Position numbers and translations under genes: made by a program
Shown here: one piece after another, positions 32,314 to 45,925 of the stretch
How positions within the stretch are numbered: position 1 is the stretch's first letter
Layout of the letters: the number at the start of each line of letters is the position of its first letter
Source of the DNA: Azospirillum rugosum
GTDB lineage: Bacteria; Pseudomonadota; Alphaproteobacteria; Azospirillales; Azospirillaceae
Direction: 5' to 3'
Assembly: GCF_017876155.1 (NCBI RefSeq)
Contig: NZ_JAGINP010000020.1
Location: forward strand, 1-64,000
Length of the DNA stretch: 64,000 nt
The notes under the pieces: generated by a model
The model's database searches: none
What the model was told of the DNA's origin: nothing
What the model saw: only the letters and a program-made list of their open reading frames with translations

Positions 32314-32988
32314 TCACCGAAGCGAGTCGACGACGGACGCGCAGGTGCGGGCCAGGCGCTCCAGCGCCGGCCGGTCCGGCTTGCTGGTGGACGCCCATTG
32401 CCGGAGCGTGGCGTTGCCGGGTTTCCACAGGTCTGTCGGCCCGGCGGCCATGACCCGCTCGATCATCGCGGCGGGCATTCCACCCTCCCGCAGCACGGCG
32501 CGGGTCTGCGCCGTCACCTCGGCGAGCAGCGGGCGCGCGTTCGCCGAGTAACGCGGCAGCGCGGTTGGACTGAGCGGAGCCGGACCGGAGGCGATCTTGC
32601 GGTCGACCAGGAAGGGGGCGTGGAATCCGACGTCGCCGTCCAGGTTCCGCACGGCGCCGCCCATCACCGCGACGGCGGCGGCCGAATAGGCCTTCGCCCC
32701 GCGCGGCACGGCCACCGGCAGCCCGGACCACGCGATCACGCGGGCCAGCCGCGTTCCGGCCCAGGCGTCGCCGCCCGGCGAATTGACGACGATCCGACGG
32801 ATGTCCGTCCGCTCCACCAGGACCCTTGCGGCGTGGCACTGGTCGGACGAGGTGATCGCCCCCCGGATGACCAGGTCATGCCGCCCGTCGGAGGCGCGCT
32901 CCACCGTCACCTGGGCAGCGCGCGACGGGGCGCCGCCAAGGAGCGCAAGAGAAAAAACGATCACAAACAGTCGGAAACGGGTCTCCAT
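32314..32988 (-). CDS. secreted ClpP/crotonase-fold protein (COG3904-like)
   Basis: A 224-residue protein with a signal peptide (METRFRLFVIVFSLALLGGA, ending SRA). A domain with the periplasmic ClpP-like pattern follows: DLVIRGAITSSDQCHAARVL, DIRRIVVNSPGGDAWAGTRLARVI, LPVAVPRGAKAYSAAAVAVMGG and DVGFHAPF. In related proteins a Ser in the third block and a nearby His form a serine-peptidase-like site. Here a Ser is present (AYSAAA), but the surrounding Cys residues usual in the family are missing. It may be an active exported peptidase or a non-catalytic homologue. The ATG at 32988 gives the signal peptide. Confidence 0.65.
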   Translation of the reverse strand: METRFRLFVIVFSLALLGGAPSRAAQVTVERASDGRHDLVIRGAITSSDQCHAARVLVERTDIRRIVVNSPGGDAWAGTRLARVIAWSGLPVAVPRGAKAYSAAAVAVMGGAVRNLDGDVGFHAPFLVDRKIASGPAPLSPTALPRYSANARPLLAEVTAQTRAVLREGGMPAAMIERVMAAGPTDLWKPGNATLRQWASTSKPDRPALERLARTCASVVDSLR

Positions 32989-33083
32989 GGCGCAATGGTG
33001 ATGCGGCAATGGAGAATATTCATTCTGATTCTTCGCCCAAGGCGTGCGGCGAATCGTCAGGCGCGGAGAATGGCGACGGACAG

Positions 33084-33119
33084 AAAAAAGCCGCCCGGCG
33101 CGAGACGCGCGGGGCGGCC
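33084..33119 (-). terminator. Rho-independent terminator of the carB-greA unit
   Basis: On the minus strand, GCCGCCCCGCGCG pairs with CGCGCCGGGCGGC and is followed by six T, about 85 bp after the greA stop codon. Confidence 0.85.
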
Positions 33120-33201
33120 ATTTCTTCGGCAGGCGGCGGGCTGTGGGGCGGCGTCACGGACCCGGGTCATCGCCCGGGTGCGCCCTCACGGACGGTTGCC
33201 C

Positions 33202-33675
33202 TTACTTGTAGTCGAGGGTGATGATCTCGTAGACCTTGGAGCCGCCGGGGGTGGAGACCTCCACGCTGTCGCCGACCGACTTGTTGATCAGCGCGCGCGC
33301 CAGCGGCGCCTGGATCGACAGCAGGCCGTTCTTGATGTCGCTCTCGTCCTGGCCGACGATCTGGTAGGTGATCTCTTCGTCGGTGTCTTCGTCGGCAAGC
33401 GTCACGGTGGCGCCGAACTTCACCGTGCTCCCAACCAGCTTGGTGGGGTCGATCACCTCGGCGCGGCTGATCTTGTCCTCCAGCTCCGCGACGCGGCCCT
33501 CGATGAAGCTCTGCCGTTCGCGCGCGGCGGTGTATTCGGCGTTTTCCGACAGATCCCCGTGTTCACGAGCCTCGGCGATCGCCTTGATGACGTTCGGACG
33601 CTCCACGGCCTTGAGGTGCTTCAGTTCTTCTTGCAGGCGGTTGTATCCCGCCGCGGTCATTGGAACCTTTTCCAT
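33202..33675 (-). CDS. greA: transcription elongation factor GreA
   Basis: A 157-residue factor that rescues backtracked RNA polymerase by stimulating transcript cleavage. The N-terminal coiled coil has the tip acidic residues in GDLSENAEYTAARERQSFIEGRV, and the C-terminal FKBP-like globule has LADEDTDEEITYQIVG, then SPGDSVEVSTPGG-type residues. Length and both domains are standard. It lies 82 bp downstream of carB on the same strand and ends before a strong terminator, so carB-greA is likely one transcript. That order is common in alphaproteobacteria. Confidence 0.97.
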   Translation of the reverse strand: MEKVPMTAAGYNRLQEELKHLKAVERPNVIKAIAEAREHGDLSENAEYTAARERQSFIEGRVAELEDKISRAEVIDPTKLVGSTVKFGATVTLADEDTDEEITYQIVGQDESDIKNGLLSIQAPLARALINKSVGDSVEVSTPGGSKVYEIITLDYK

Positions 33676-33757
33676 CGTTCAATCCATCACCATGCCGACG
33701 CGGACCCTGGGAAAACGTACGGCGCGGGGAGGAGGTCCGCCGCGCCGTACACCGTCC

Positions 33758-37009
<3,252 letters not shown>

Positions 37010-37337
37010 GGGTCCGCTTCTCGACGTTCGTGCAGCAAAAGCCCCCTCGCGCCTTTGGCCCCTGGATGGAGCGCGGGAGTGAGAGGGTACGGGTCTTCAT
37101 GTCGTTGCGAGGCCCCTTTATAGGGACTAAGGCGCGCGGGGGGAAGGGGCGGGATGATGCGTAAGCCACATGTCTGAAACATCGCGCCGTGGGGGCGAGG
37201 CGGCGCTTGAACGCGGGCGGAAACGGCGTCATCAATCCGGGTGTCCCCAAATCGATCCCGCGGGCCGACCCCGCGGGAGAACCCCGCGCCTTTGATACAA
37301 TCAGTCATCCCGTTGCCTCCGGAGCCCGCGTCCCACG
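37010..37337. other. divergent intergenic region upstream of carB
   Basis: A 328-bp gap between carB (leftward) and the PAS-type gene (rightward). It should contain both promoters. A/T-rich boxes such as TATAAA on the minus strand near 37120 are possible -10 elements, and GCGGGCC/GGCCCGC-type GC-rich inverted segments lie near 37260. I see no riboswitch-like structure. Confidence 0.4.
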
Positions 37338-38192
37338 ATGACCCACGCCTTCGCCAAGGACAGCCGCGCCTGCGCCGCCTGCGTCTCGTGGGGGGGTGAA
37401 CGCGCCCTGTCGGACGACCACACGCTGGTCCATGTCGACCGCTACAGCGCGGAAGGGGAGTGCCGCACGGCCTCCAGCCAGGACTACCGGAAGGTCACCC
37501 GCTCCTACCACACCTGCGGGACCTGGGCGCCGCTGCCCATGCTGAAGAAGCACGGCGGCCGGCCGGAACGGCAGCCCGTCTTCGCCACCCCGATGCAGCC
37601 GCCCCCCTCCGGTTTGGCCGCCGCGCCCCCAGCCGCGCCCGCCTCCGCCTCCGCCTCCGCTGCCGCCGCCGTCCTGACCAAGCCGGTTCCGGCGCCCGTC
37701 GTGCCGGCGGCTCCGGCGCCCGAGCCGGAACCGGTGGTCTGCCGGTCGGACGTGCTGGACATCGACCAGACCCCGCAGGCCGCGCGCGTGCTCTATGTCT
37801 ACTGGCGCCGCGTCCGGCAGCAGCGGACGATGCCGCTCGCCCGCGAGATGGACACGGCGCAGCTGCGCGAATGCGTGCCGCGCCTGTGCCTGATGGAGCC
37901 GGTGGACGGCGGCGCCGATTTCCTCTACCGCGCCTGCGGTCGGGCGGTGCAGCGCAAGATGGGCCGGCGCCCGGTGCCGCTGCGGGTCAGCGCCTGCCAC
38001 CCGGCCGACGCGGCGGAGCGCTTCAACGCCGACCTGCGCGCCTGCCTGGAGAGCGGGCAGCCGCGCAGCCTGCTGGTGCGCGACGACCCGATGCTGCCGG
38101 GGGTGCGCTTCGTGGAACTCCTGCTGCCGCTGGCCGGGGACGACGGCCGCCCGGCCTGCGTGCTGGCCTACCGGCACGTGCCGGGGGCCTGA
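37338..38192 (+). CDS. PAS-domain protein with N-terminal Cys cluster
   Basis: A 284-residue soluble protein of three parts. Residues 1-70 hold four cysteines (RACAACVSWGG, GECRT, HTCGTWAP) that look like a small metal-binding module. Residues about 80-130 are Ala/Pro-rich linker. From about 140 a domain of the PAS_5 type follows: RVLYVYWRRVRQQRTMPLAREMD, LCLMEPVDGGADFLYRACG, ELLLPLAGDDGRPACVLAYRHV. PAS_5 proteins are abundant in Azospirillum-like genomes and their ligand is unknown. There is no output domain. A small membrane-protein gene follows 11 bp downstream with a good ribosome-binding site. Confidence 0.7.
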   Translation: MTHAFAKDSRACAACVSWGGERALSDDHTLVHVDRYSAEGECRTASSQDYRKVTRSYHTCGTWAPLPMLKKHGGRPERQPVFATPMQPPPSGLAAAPPAAPASASASAAAAVLTKPVPAPVVPAAPAPEPEPVVCRSDVLDIDQTPQAARVLYVYWRRVRQQRTMPLAREMDTAQLRECVPRLCLMEPVDGGADFLYRACGRAVQRKMGRRPVPLRVSACHPADAAERFNADLRACLESGQPRSLLVRDDPMLPGVRFVELLLPLAGDDGRPACVLAYRHVPGA

Positions 38193-38203
38193 CGGGAGGC
38201 GGG

Positions 38204-38584
38204 ATGCCCTGGCGGCCGCCATCAAACCCTGGCCCGCAGCCCCGCAACCCAAGGCCGGCCTCCGCCCAGGCCGACATCGTCGGCGTCTGGCCGTCCGCCG
38301 TCTGGATCCTCGTCGGCACGGCCTTCTACCTCGGCAACCCCCAGGCCTTCGCCGGCTGGAAGGGGGCGCTGTATTTCGTGGCGGGCACCGCCGCGGTGGC
38401 GCTGGGCGGCGGCATCGTCAGCCTCGGCCTGCGCCGGGGCGTCGCCAACATGCTGCGGGAGGTCTTCCCCCGGCGCGACCGCTTCACCGACCTGGTGTCC
38501 TGGCTGCTGCGCGTCATGCTGGGCGCGGCGGAAGGCCTTCTGGTCGCCCTGTTCGCCCGCTGGACGCTTGAGGTGCTGGGGTAG
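38204..38584 (+). CDS. small hypothetical membrane protein (126 aa)
   Basis: The ATG at 38204 follows GGGAGGCGGG, 11 bp after the PAS-type gene's stop, so the two genes form a unit. After a Pro-rich N-terminus of about 25 residues, three hydrophobic segments are seen: VWPSAVWILVGTAFYL, GALYFVAGTAAVALGGGIVSLGL and WLLRVMLGAAEGLLVALFARWTL. No family is recognised. The protein is likely in the inner membrane. Confidence 0.6.
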   Translation: MPWRPPSNPGPQPRNPRPASAQADIVGVWPSAVWILVGTAFYLGNPQAFAGWKGALYFVAGTAAVALGGGIVSLGLRRGVANMLREVFPRRDRFTDLVSWLLRVMLGAAEGLLVALFARWTLEVLG

Positions 38585-38661
38585 CGCCGGGTTGCCAAAG
38601 GACTGATAACCAGTTTCGGGCCATACTGGTCCCGACGCGCGCTCCGTCCGGGGAGGAGGCC

Positions 38662-39396
38662 ATGGAAACTCTGTCCGCCTACTGGTCCCAGGCCGAGCTG
38701 GTCGCCAACGGCATCATCATCCTGCACCTGATCGGCGCGCTCGGCCTCGGCATTCTGATGGGGTACGAGCGCTCCTACCACGGGCGGGCGGCGGGCATGC
38801 GGACCTATGGGCTGGTCTGCCTCGCCTCCGCGGCGCTGACCGTCGTCGTGGGATATCCGGCGCTGTGGTACGGCGGCACCGGCCCCAGCGCCGGGGTGGC
38901 GGCCGCCGGCGATCCGACGCGCGTCATCCAGGGCATCGTGACGGGCATCGGCTTCCTGGGCGCCGGGGTCATCATGCGGGAGGGCTTCTCGATCCGCGGC
39001 CTGTCCACGGCGGCCTCCATCTGGACGGCGGCGGCGGTCGGGGTGACGATCGGGCTTGGCTTCTACGGGGCGGCCGTGGGGGCCGCGGTGCTGACCATCC
39101 TGGTGATGAGCGGATTCCGCCGGCTGGAATCGGCGCTTCCGCACCAGACGGTGATGCAGATGACCATCGTCTTCCTGCGCGAAAAGGCGCCGTCGGCCGA
39201 GGCGATCCGCGCCAAGGCGCGGGAGCACGGCTACGACATCACCGATTGGGCCTTCCACCTGCAAACCGATGGCGGCCGTTTCGAATACCAGATCACGCTC
39301 CAGGCCAACGGGTCGCCCGACCCCATGCAGCTGATCAACCAGCTGGCCGTCGCCGACGCCGTGGTGGAATTCCGCCTGTCGCCCTCACGGATCTGA
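38662..39396 (+). CDS. MgtC/SapB family membrane protein
   Basis: A 244-residue protein. The N-terminal roughly 155 residues form four to five membrane helices with the MgtC signature: GALGLGILMGYERSYHGRAAGMRTYGLV, VIQGIVTGIGFLGAGVIMREG and RGLSTAASIWTAAAVGVTIGLGFY. The C-terminal roughly 80 residues are soluble and ACT-like. MgtC proteins are linked to low-Mg2+ growth and modulate ATP synthase or other membrane proteins in pathogens. Non-pathogen roles are less clear. It is a single gene. Confidence 0.88.
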   Translation: METLSAYWSQAELVANGIIILHLIGALGLGILMGYERSYHGRAAGMRTYGLVCLASAALTVVVGYPALWYGGTGPSAGVAAAGDPTRVIQGIVTGIGFLGAGVIMREGFSIRGLSTAASIWTAAAVGVTIGLGFYGAAVGAAVLTILVMSGFRRLESALPHQTVMQMTIVFLREKAPSAEAIRAKAREHGYDITDWAFHLQTDGGRFEYQITLQANGSPDPMQLINQLAVADAVVEFRLSPSRI

Positions 39397-39416
39397 GACG
39401 GTAGAGCCGTAGCGCC

Positions 39417-39501
39417 GTAGGTTGGGTGGAGCCGCAGGCGCAACCCAACAGCGTCGCCGTGCGACCTGTGTTGGGTTGCGCTGGCGCTCCACCCAACCTA
39501 C
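39417..39501. repeat. long inverted repeat, GTAGGTTGGGTGGAGC family
   Basis: The left arm GTAGGTTGGGTGGAGC, then GCAACCCAACA, is mirrored by TGTTGGGTTGC, then GCTCCACCCAACCTAC, on the right. The whole unit is 85 bp. It lies between convergent genes. A second copy is at 46993-47077. Confidence 0.85.
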
Positions 39502-39531
39502 GACTGCTCGAAATGCGCCTTCATCACCGGA

Positions 39532-41555
<2,024 letters not shown>

Positions 41556-41559
<4 letters not shown>

Positions 41560-42389
41560 GCCGGGGCTCCCGGTTTCAGGTCGGTGGAATTCGGTCGGGC
41601 GGGGTCTTCGTCGTCGGACGCGTCATGGCCGTCGTCCGTGCCGTCCTGGTCGCCGTTTTCGGCGCCGTCCAGGTCGGTATCGACCGGCGCGGCATCGTCC
41701 TCCGCGGCGGCAGGCCAGCCGGCATCGTCCATTTCGGCGGTGTCGGGCTCGACATCCTCGTCCGTCACGACAAGCTCCGGTTCGGCGTCGTCGCCATCCG
41801 CGGCGACGGCCTCACCGGCCGTGTCGTTTTCGGGCGTGTCATCGCCGGGCGCGTCGTCTTCGCCCGCCGGCTCCTCAACGATCGGCTCCTCGACAATCCG
41901 ATCATCGGCGATCGGATGGTCGCCAATCCGATCGTCGCCAATCCGATCATCGGGAGTCAGCTCGTAGGCGGCGACCAGTATCTTGTCGATCAAGTCGCCG
42001 TCGCTGGACATCGGCAGGGCGAGCCGTTCCCAGCTGCGCGTCGTGCCGCCGAAATCGGCGGTGTAGACGCGGGCGACCGGCATCCGCTCCCGCAGCACCG
42101 ACGCGTATTCGGGGCGCAGGATGGCGCGCTGCTCCTCCGGCAGTTCGTCCAGCGTGGCGCCCAGGCGCGAATGCCCGAACGCCGCGGCCAAAGCCTTGCC
42201 GTAGTAGGAGTACACGAAGTCGTCTTCGCCGATGACTTCGAAGATCACAATATTGTCTTTCCACGGCCGCAGGTCGGCCGGGGCAATCGTGCTGGAGATC
42301 GGCGGTTTGTCGCCGACACGTTTGGTGAGCCAAAAGTCAAGCAGGCCGCTCAGGTGCGGCGTCGCCAGCTCGGTTCTTTCCTTGATCAT
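41556..42389 (-). CDS. PAS-type protein with long acidic repeat tail
   Basis: A 277-residue protein. Residues 1-140 resemble a PAS_5-type domain (GLLDFWLTKRVGDKPPISST, DNIVIFEVIGEDDFVYSYYG, then GTTRSWERLALPMSSDGDLI). From about 145 to the end the sequence is intrinsically disordered and very acidic, including tandem units DDRIGDDRIGDHPIADDRI and EEPIVEEP. The gene overlaps the soluble FtsK gene (ATGA), whose own linker is equally acidic. The pair is therefore a translational unit, and the PAS part may sense a signal for the translocase. That function is inference. Confidence 0.65.
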
Positions 42390-42587
42390 CGATTGGGCGC
42401 GGAATTCTCGGGCGGCGCCCCGCGGGGCTGCCCCCTGGAGCTTTCATGGACCGCCGGAACCATACCCGGAAGGAGAGGGCGGGCGCAACCGCGAGGGCTG
42501 CGCCCAATCACGCCGCCCCGCCCCTGTCGCGCGGATGTCGCAGTCGGCGTCCACCGCCGGCGACACCGCGCCGTCCGATCTCACGGG

Positions 42588-43229
42588 TTATGCCGCGCAG
42601 GTCACCCCGGTGCCGCCCAGGCCGCAGTAGCCGCCGGGGTTCTTGGACAGGTACTGCTGGTGATAATCCTCGGCGTAGTAGAAGGGCGGGGCCTCGCGCA
42701 GTTCGGTGGTCACGGGGCCGAAGCCGGCCTGCTTCAGCCGCGCCTGGTAGGCTTCGCGGCTCGCCTCGGCGGCTTGGCGTTGCGCCTCGCTGTGGGTGTA
42801 GATGGCGGAGCGGTACTGGGTGCCGACATCGTTGCCCTGGCGCATGCCCTGGGTCGGGTCGTGCGCCTCCCAGAAGACGCGCAGCAGATCCTCGTAGCGG
42901 ACCTTGGCGGGGTCGTAGACGACGCGCACCACCTCCGTGTGGCCGGTGCGGCCGGAGCAGACCTCTTCATAGGTCGGGTTGGGCGTGTGGCCGCCCTGGT
43001 AGCCGACGATGGTCGTCCACACGCCGGGCGTCTGCCAGAACTTCCGCTCCGCGCCCCAGAAGCAGCCGAGGCCGAAGTCGGCGACCTCCATGGTCTCCGG
43101 GAAGGGCGGGGTGAGCGGGTTGCCGTTGACGTGATGGCGGGTCGTGACCGGCATCGGCGTGTCGCGGCCGGGCAAGGCCTCTTCCGCGCTCGGCACCTCG
43201 ACGGACTTGCGCAGGAACATTCCGAGCAT
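42588..43229 (-). CDS. msrA: peptide methionine sulfoxide reductase MsrA
   Basis: A 213-residue enzyme reducing methionine-S-sulfoxide in proteins and free methionine. The catalytic Cys56 is in GLGCFWGAERKFW. It is followed by TIVGYQGGHTPNPTYEEVCSGRTGHTEVV and YHQQYLSKNPGGYCGLGG with the resolving Cys near the C-terminus. About 45 residues precede the catalytic core, without a signal peptide. The ATG at 43229 has GGGAGACG upstream. It is divergent from an RNase Z-like gene. Confidence 0.94.
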   Translation of the reverse strand: MLGMFLRKSVEVPSAEEALPGRDTPMPVTTRHHVNGNPLTPPFPETMEVADFGLGCFWGAERKFWQTPGVWTTIVGYQGGHTPNPTYEEVCSGRTGHTEVVRVVYDPAKVRYEDLLRVFWEAHDPTQGMRQGNDVGTQYRSAIYTHSEAQRQAAEASREAYQARLKQAGFGPVTTELREAPPFYYAEDYHQQYLSKNPGGYCGLGGTGVTCAA

Positions 43230-43263
43230 CTGGGCGTCTCCCTTGGCGTAGGATGGAAGGCGT

Positions 43264-44382
43264 ATGTCGGGTCCCAACCGGCGAACGGCAAGGGAGCGGG
43301 CCGGTCACGCTTCCGCGAGGCCACCGGAACCGGCGCGCCGCGCAGCCGGTTGCAACGACACCGTGCCAGGAGGCGACCCGCTGAACCCGTTGCTGCACCC
43401 CCAGCTCGTCAACCCGCCCTTCGGCGATCCCGGCGTCCTGGTGGAGGTCCGGTTCGAGCGGCGCTGTCTGCTGCTCGACCTCGGCGACCTGTCGCCGGTG
43501 CCGCCGCGCCTGCTGCTGCGGACGACGCACGGCTTCGTTTCGCACACCCACATGGACCATTTCGCCGGCTTCGACCGGCTGCTGCGCGTCTGCCTGGGGC
43601 GGGAGAAGGCGCTGCACCTGTTCGGCCCGCCCGGCTTCGTCGACCGCGTGGCGGGCAAGTTCGCCGCCTACACATGGAACCTCGCGCCGGGCTACGCGGC
43701 GGACTTCGTGGTGAAGGCGACCGCGGTGGAGGAGGACGGCACGGCGCTGACCGCGGAGTTCCACAGCCGCCGCAGCTTCGCCCGCGAAGCGGAGCGGATC
43801 GTCCGCCTCGACGGCGGGCTGCTGGTGGCGGAGGACGCGCTGGCCGTGCGCACGGTCACGCTGGACCACGGCATCCCCAGCCTCGCCTTCCGGATCGAGG
43901 AGCCGGCGCACGTCAACGTCTTCCGCGACGGGCTGGACCGGCTCGGCCTCGCCGTCGGGCCGTGGCTGCGCGACCTGAAGCGGGCCGTCTTCCGGGCGGA
44001 CAACGACGACGCGCCCATCGCCGCCCCCGGCCGGGACGGCGGAACGGTGGTCCTGCCGCTCGGCCGGCTGAAGGCGGAGGCGCTGTCGGTCACCGCCGGG
44101 CAGGCCATCGCCTATGTGGTGGACGCCGCCTTCACGCCGGACAACGCCGCGCGCATCACCGATCTGGCGCGGGACGTGGATCTGCTGTTCATCGAGTCCC
44201 CATTCCGCGCCGCCGACGCCGAAACCGCCGCCGCGCGCCGCCACCTGACCACGGAGCAGGCCGGCCGGCTGGGTGCGGCGGCCGGTGCGCGGCGGGTGGT
44301 GCCCTTCCACTTCTCCCCGCGCTACCTCGGCCAGGAGGAGGAGATGCGGCGGGAGGTGGAAAGCGCCTTCCGCGCCGAGTGA
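43264..44382 (+). CDS. RNase Z/metallo-beta-lactamase-like hydrolase
   Basis: The frame from 43264 gives 372 residues, but the first roughly 38 are Arg/Pro-rich. The folded part begins NPLLHPQLVNPPFGDPGVLV. The metal-binding motif is FVSHTHMDHFAGFDRL, further ligands are in TLDHGIPSLAF, AYVVDAAFTPDN and VPFHFSPRY, and the order is that of ribonuclease Z-type MBL hydrolases. An AGGAGG at 43370-43375 sits well for a start at about 43381-43390 (CTG or TTG), while a GTG at 43360 precedes it. The true start is unclear. The protein may mature tRNA 3' ends or hydrolyse another phosphodiester. Confidence 0.8.
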   Translation: MSGPNRRTARERAGHASARPPEPARRAAGCNDTVPGGDPLNPLLHPQLVNPPFGDPGVLVEVRFERRCLLLDLGDLSPVPPRLLLRTTHGFVSHTHMDHFAGFDRLLRVCLGREKALHLFGPPGFVDRVAGKFAAYTWNLAPGYAADFVVKATAVEEDGTALTAEFHSRRSFAREAERIVRLDGGLLVAEDALAVRTVTLDHGIPSLAFRIEEPAHVNVFRDGLDRLGLAVGPWLRDLKRAVFRADNDDAPIAAPGRDGGTVVLPLGRLKAEALSVTAGQAIAYVVDAAFTPDNAARITDLARDVDLLFIESPFRAADAETAAARRHLTTEQAGRLGAAAGARRVVPFHFSPRYLGQEEEMRREVESAFRAE

Positions 44383-44442
44383 CGGGAGCTTTCCCGCACT
44401 TTCCGCGTTTAGTTCAAGGTTGACGAGCGGGAGGGATGTGAC

Positions 44443-44895
44443 ATGGCGATCGACAATGAGACCTTACAACGCCTGACCGAGGAAGGCCGTCGCCACGGCA
44501 ACCGGCTGAGCGTCGAGCAGCTCGGCCGCGAGATCCCGGTCGAAACCATGACCCCGGAGGAGGTCGCCGTGGTGGTGGAGCGGCTGGAAACCGCGGGGAT
44601 CGACGTGGACCTCGACGACGAGCGGCTGAAGCGGCCGCGCGGCGCCCGGAGCTACGACGCGGCCAGGGGGGAAGGCGTGGTGGACCTGGCGAGCCCGGCG
44701 GCGCCGGCCGTCTCCGTCCCCGGCGTCAAGCCGTCGGTGCACGGCTGGGAGGACGAGGGTCTGGGCCACGCCCACGGCGGCGGCGCCCACGGCTCGCGCA
44801 AGGCGCCGACCTGGAACCGCGGCGGCGTGGACATGCTGCCCATCGTGATCATCGTCGTGGTCGCGCTGGTGATGATCGCCGTCGTGGGTGGCTGA
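44443..44895 (+). CDS. sigma-70 region 1.1-like domain with C-terminal membrane anchor
   Basis: A 150-residue protein. Residues 5-62 follow the fold pattern of sigma-70 region 1.1: LQRLTEEGRRHGNRLSVEQL, then MTPEEVAVVVERLETAGIDV. In housekeeping sigma factors this acidic domain keeps free sigma off DNA and occupies the polymerase channel. A linker rich in Gly, His and Pro follows, and the protein ends in a single hydrophobic helix (MLPIVIIVVVALVMIAVVGG, 131-150). No other sigma region is present. It is therefore a stand-alone, probably tail-anchored 1.1-like domain. It may bind RNA polymerase at the membrane, or the domain may have another partner. Confidence 0.7.
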   Translation: MAIDNETLQRLTEEGRRHGNRLSVEQLGREIPVETMTPEEVAVVVERLETAGIDVDLDDERLKRPRGARSYDAARGEGVVDLASPAAPAVSVPGVKPSVHGWEDEGLGHAHGGGAHGSRKAPTWNRGGVDMLPIVIIVVVALVMIAVVGG

Positions 44896-44918
44896 GGCGC
44901 GGGTCGGGATGGCGGGAT

Positions 44919-44994
44919 TTCACCACAGAGACACAGAGACACGGAGATCCGGGCGAGATCATGCCCTCAGTGCCTCTGTGTCTCTGTGGTGAAT
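44919..44994. repeat. long inverted repeat, ACCACAGAGACACAGAG family
   Basis: Arms TTCACCACAGAGACACAGAG and the matching CTCTGTGTCTCTGTGGTGAA flank a roughly 35-bp loop. It lies between convergent genes and is the third copy of this family in the window. Confidence 0.82.
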
Positions 44995-45009
44995 CCTCTT
45001 TTCCCGCCG

Positions 45010-45858
45010 CTAAGCCTTCACCGGTTTCGCCAGCGCGTGGATGAGGATGGCCGCGGTCGCCGCCACGTTCAGCGATTGGACGTGGCCGGTGCCGGGGATG
45101 GTCAGGATCTCCTCGCAGGCGGCCTGCGTGGCCGGCGGCATGCCGTCCTCCTCGTTGCCCATCACGACGGCGACCGGCGTGTTGGACCGGGCGAGCGTGG
45201 CAACGTCGGTCACCGCGCGCCCCTGGCCGAGCGCCGTCCCGACGGTGCGGTAGGCGCCGCGCAGGCGCTTCAGCGCGGCCGGCAGGTTGGCCGCGCGGTA
45301 CAGGTCCACCCACTCGAACCCGCCCTCGGCGACGCGGTAGGCGGCCTCCGACGGCAGCGCCTGGCCCGGATGGTCGGACACGACCACGCGCGGCAGCCCG
45401 AAGAAGGCCGCGGTGCGCAGGATGGCGCCGAGGTTGTGCGGGTTGCCGACCCCGTCGAGGATCAGCAGCGGCTGCCCGTCCGCCGCCCAGCGCCGCGCCT
45501 CCTCCGCGTCAAAGGCGGGGACCGAGCGCGGCGCGATCAGCGCGACCACCCCGCCGTGCAGCACCGTGCCGGCGACCTTCGCCAACTCCTCGGCATCGAC
45601 CATGCGGTAGGGCTTGCGCGCCGCCGCCAGCGCCTTGCAGAAGCCGCCGACCGCGGGCGCCAGCCGCTCGTCGAAGAACAGCCGCTCGACCCGCCCCGCG
45701 TCGTGCGCGAACAGGGCCGAGACGGCGGACAGGCCGGCGACGCGGAACAGCTTCTTCGGAGCCTCCTCCCGCGGCATGGAGTCGCGTTGCGGGGGTGGAG
45801 CCCGGCGGGCGCGGGAAGGGGCGGGCGCACGGCCGCGCGGCGTCGCCGGCTTCGGCAT
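45010..45858 (-). CDS. SpoU/TrmH-family RNA 2'-O-methyltransferase
   Basis: A 282-residue protein. The first roughly 25 residues are Pro/Arg-rich. A substrate-binding N-domain (KLFRVAGLSAVSALFAHDAGRVERLFF) is followed by the SPOUT catalytic domain with LLILDGVGNPHNLGAILRTAAFFG, VAVVMGNEEDGMPP and VQSLNVAATAAILI. These are the three knot motifs of RlmB/TrmH-like enzymes that methylate the 2'-OH of a specific rRNA or tRNA nucleotide. The target position cannot be read from sequence. The ATG at 45858 is preferred. The frame is open to 45921. Confidence 0.88.
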   Translation of the reverse strand: MPKPATPRGRAPAPSRARRAPPPQRDSMPREEAPKKLFRVAGLSAVSALFAHDAGRVERLFFDERLAPAVGGFCKALAAARKPYRMVDAEELAKVAGTVLHGGVVALIAPRSVPAFDAEEARRWAADGQPLLILDGVGNPHNLGAILRTAAFFGLPRVVVSDHPGQALPSEAAYRVAEGGFEWVDLYRAANLPAALKRLRGAYRTVGTALGQGRAVTDVATLARSNTPVAVVMGNEEDGMPPATQAACEEILTIPGTGHVQSLNVAATAAILIHALAKPVKA

Positions 45859-45925
45859 GATGAACTCTGCGGTTTTGGGTGGACGGGCCGGCATTCTGGC
45901 CAACCCGTCCCGCAAAACCAAGACT

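Noticed and set aside
37010..37337. A pyrimidine-responsive riboswitch or attenuator before carB
   Set aside because: I found no clear terminator/antiterminator pair or leader peptide in this gap.
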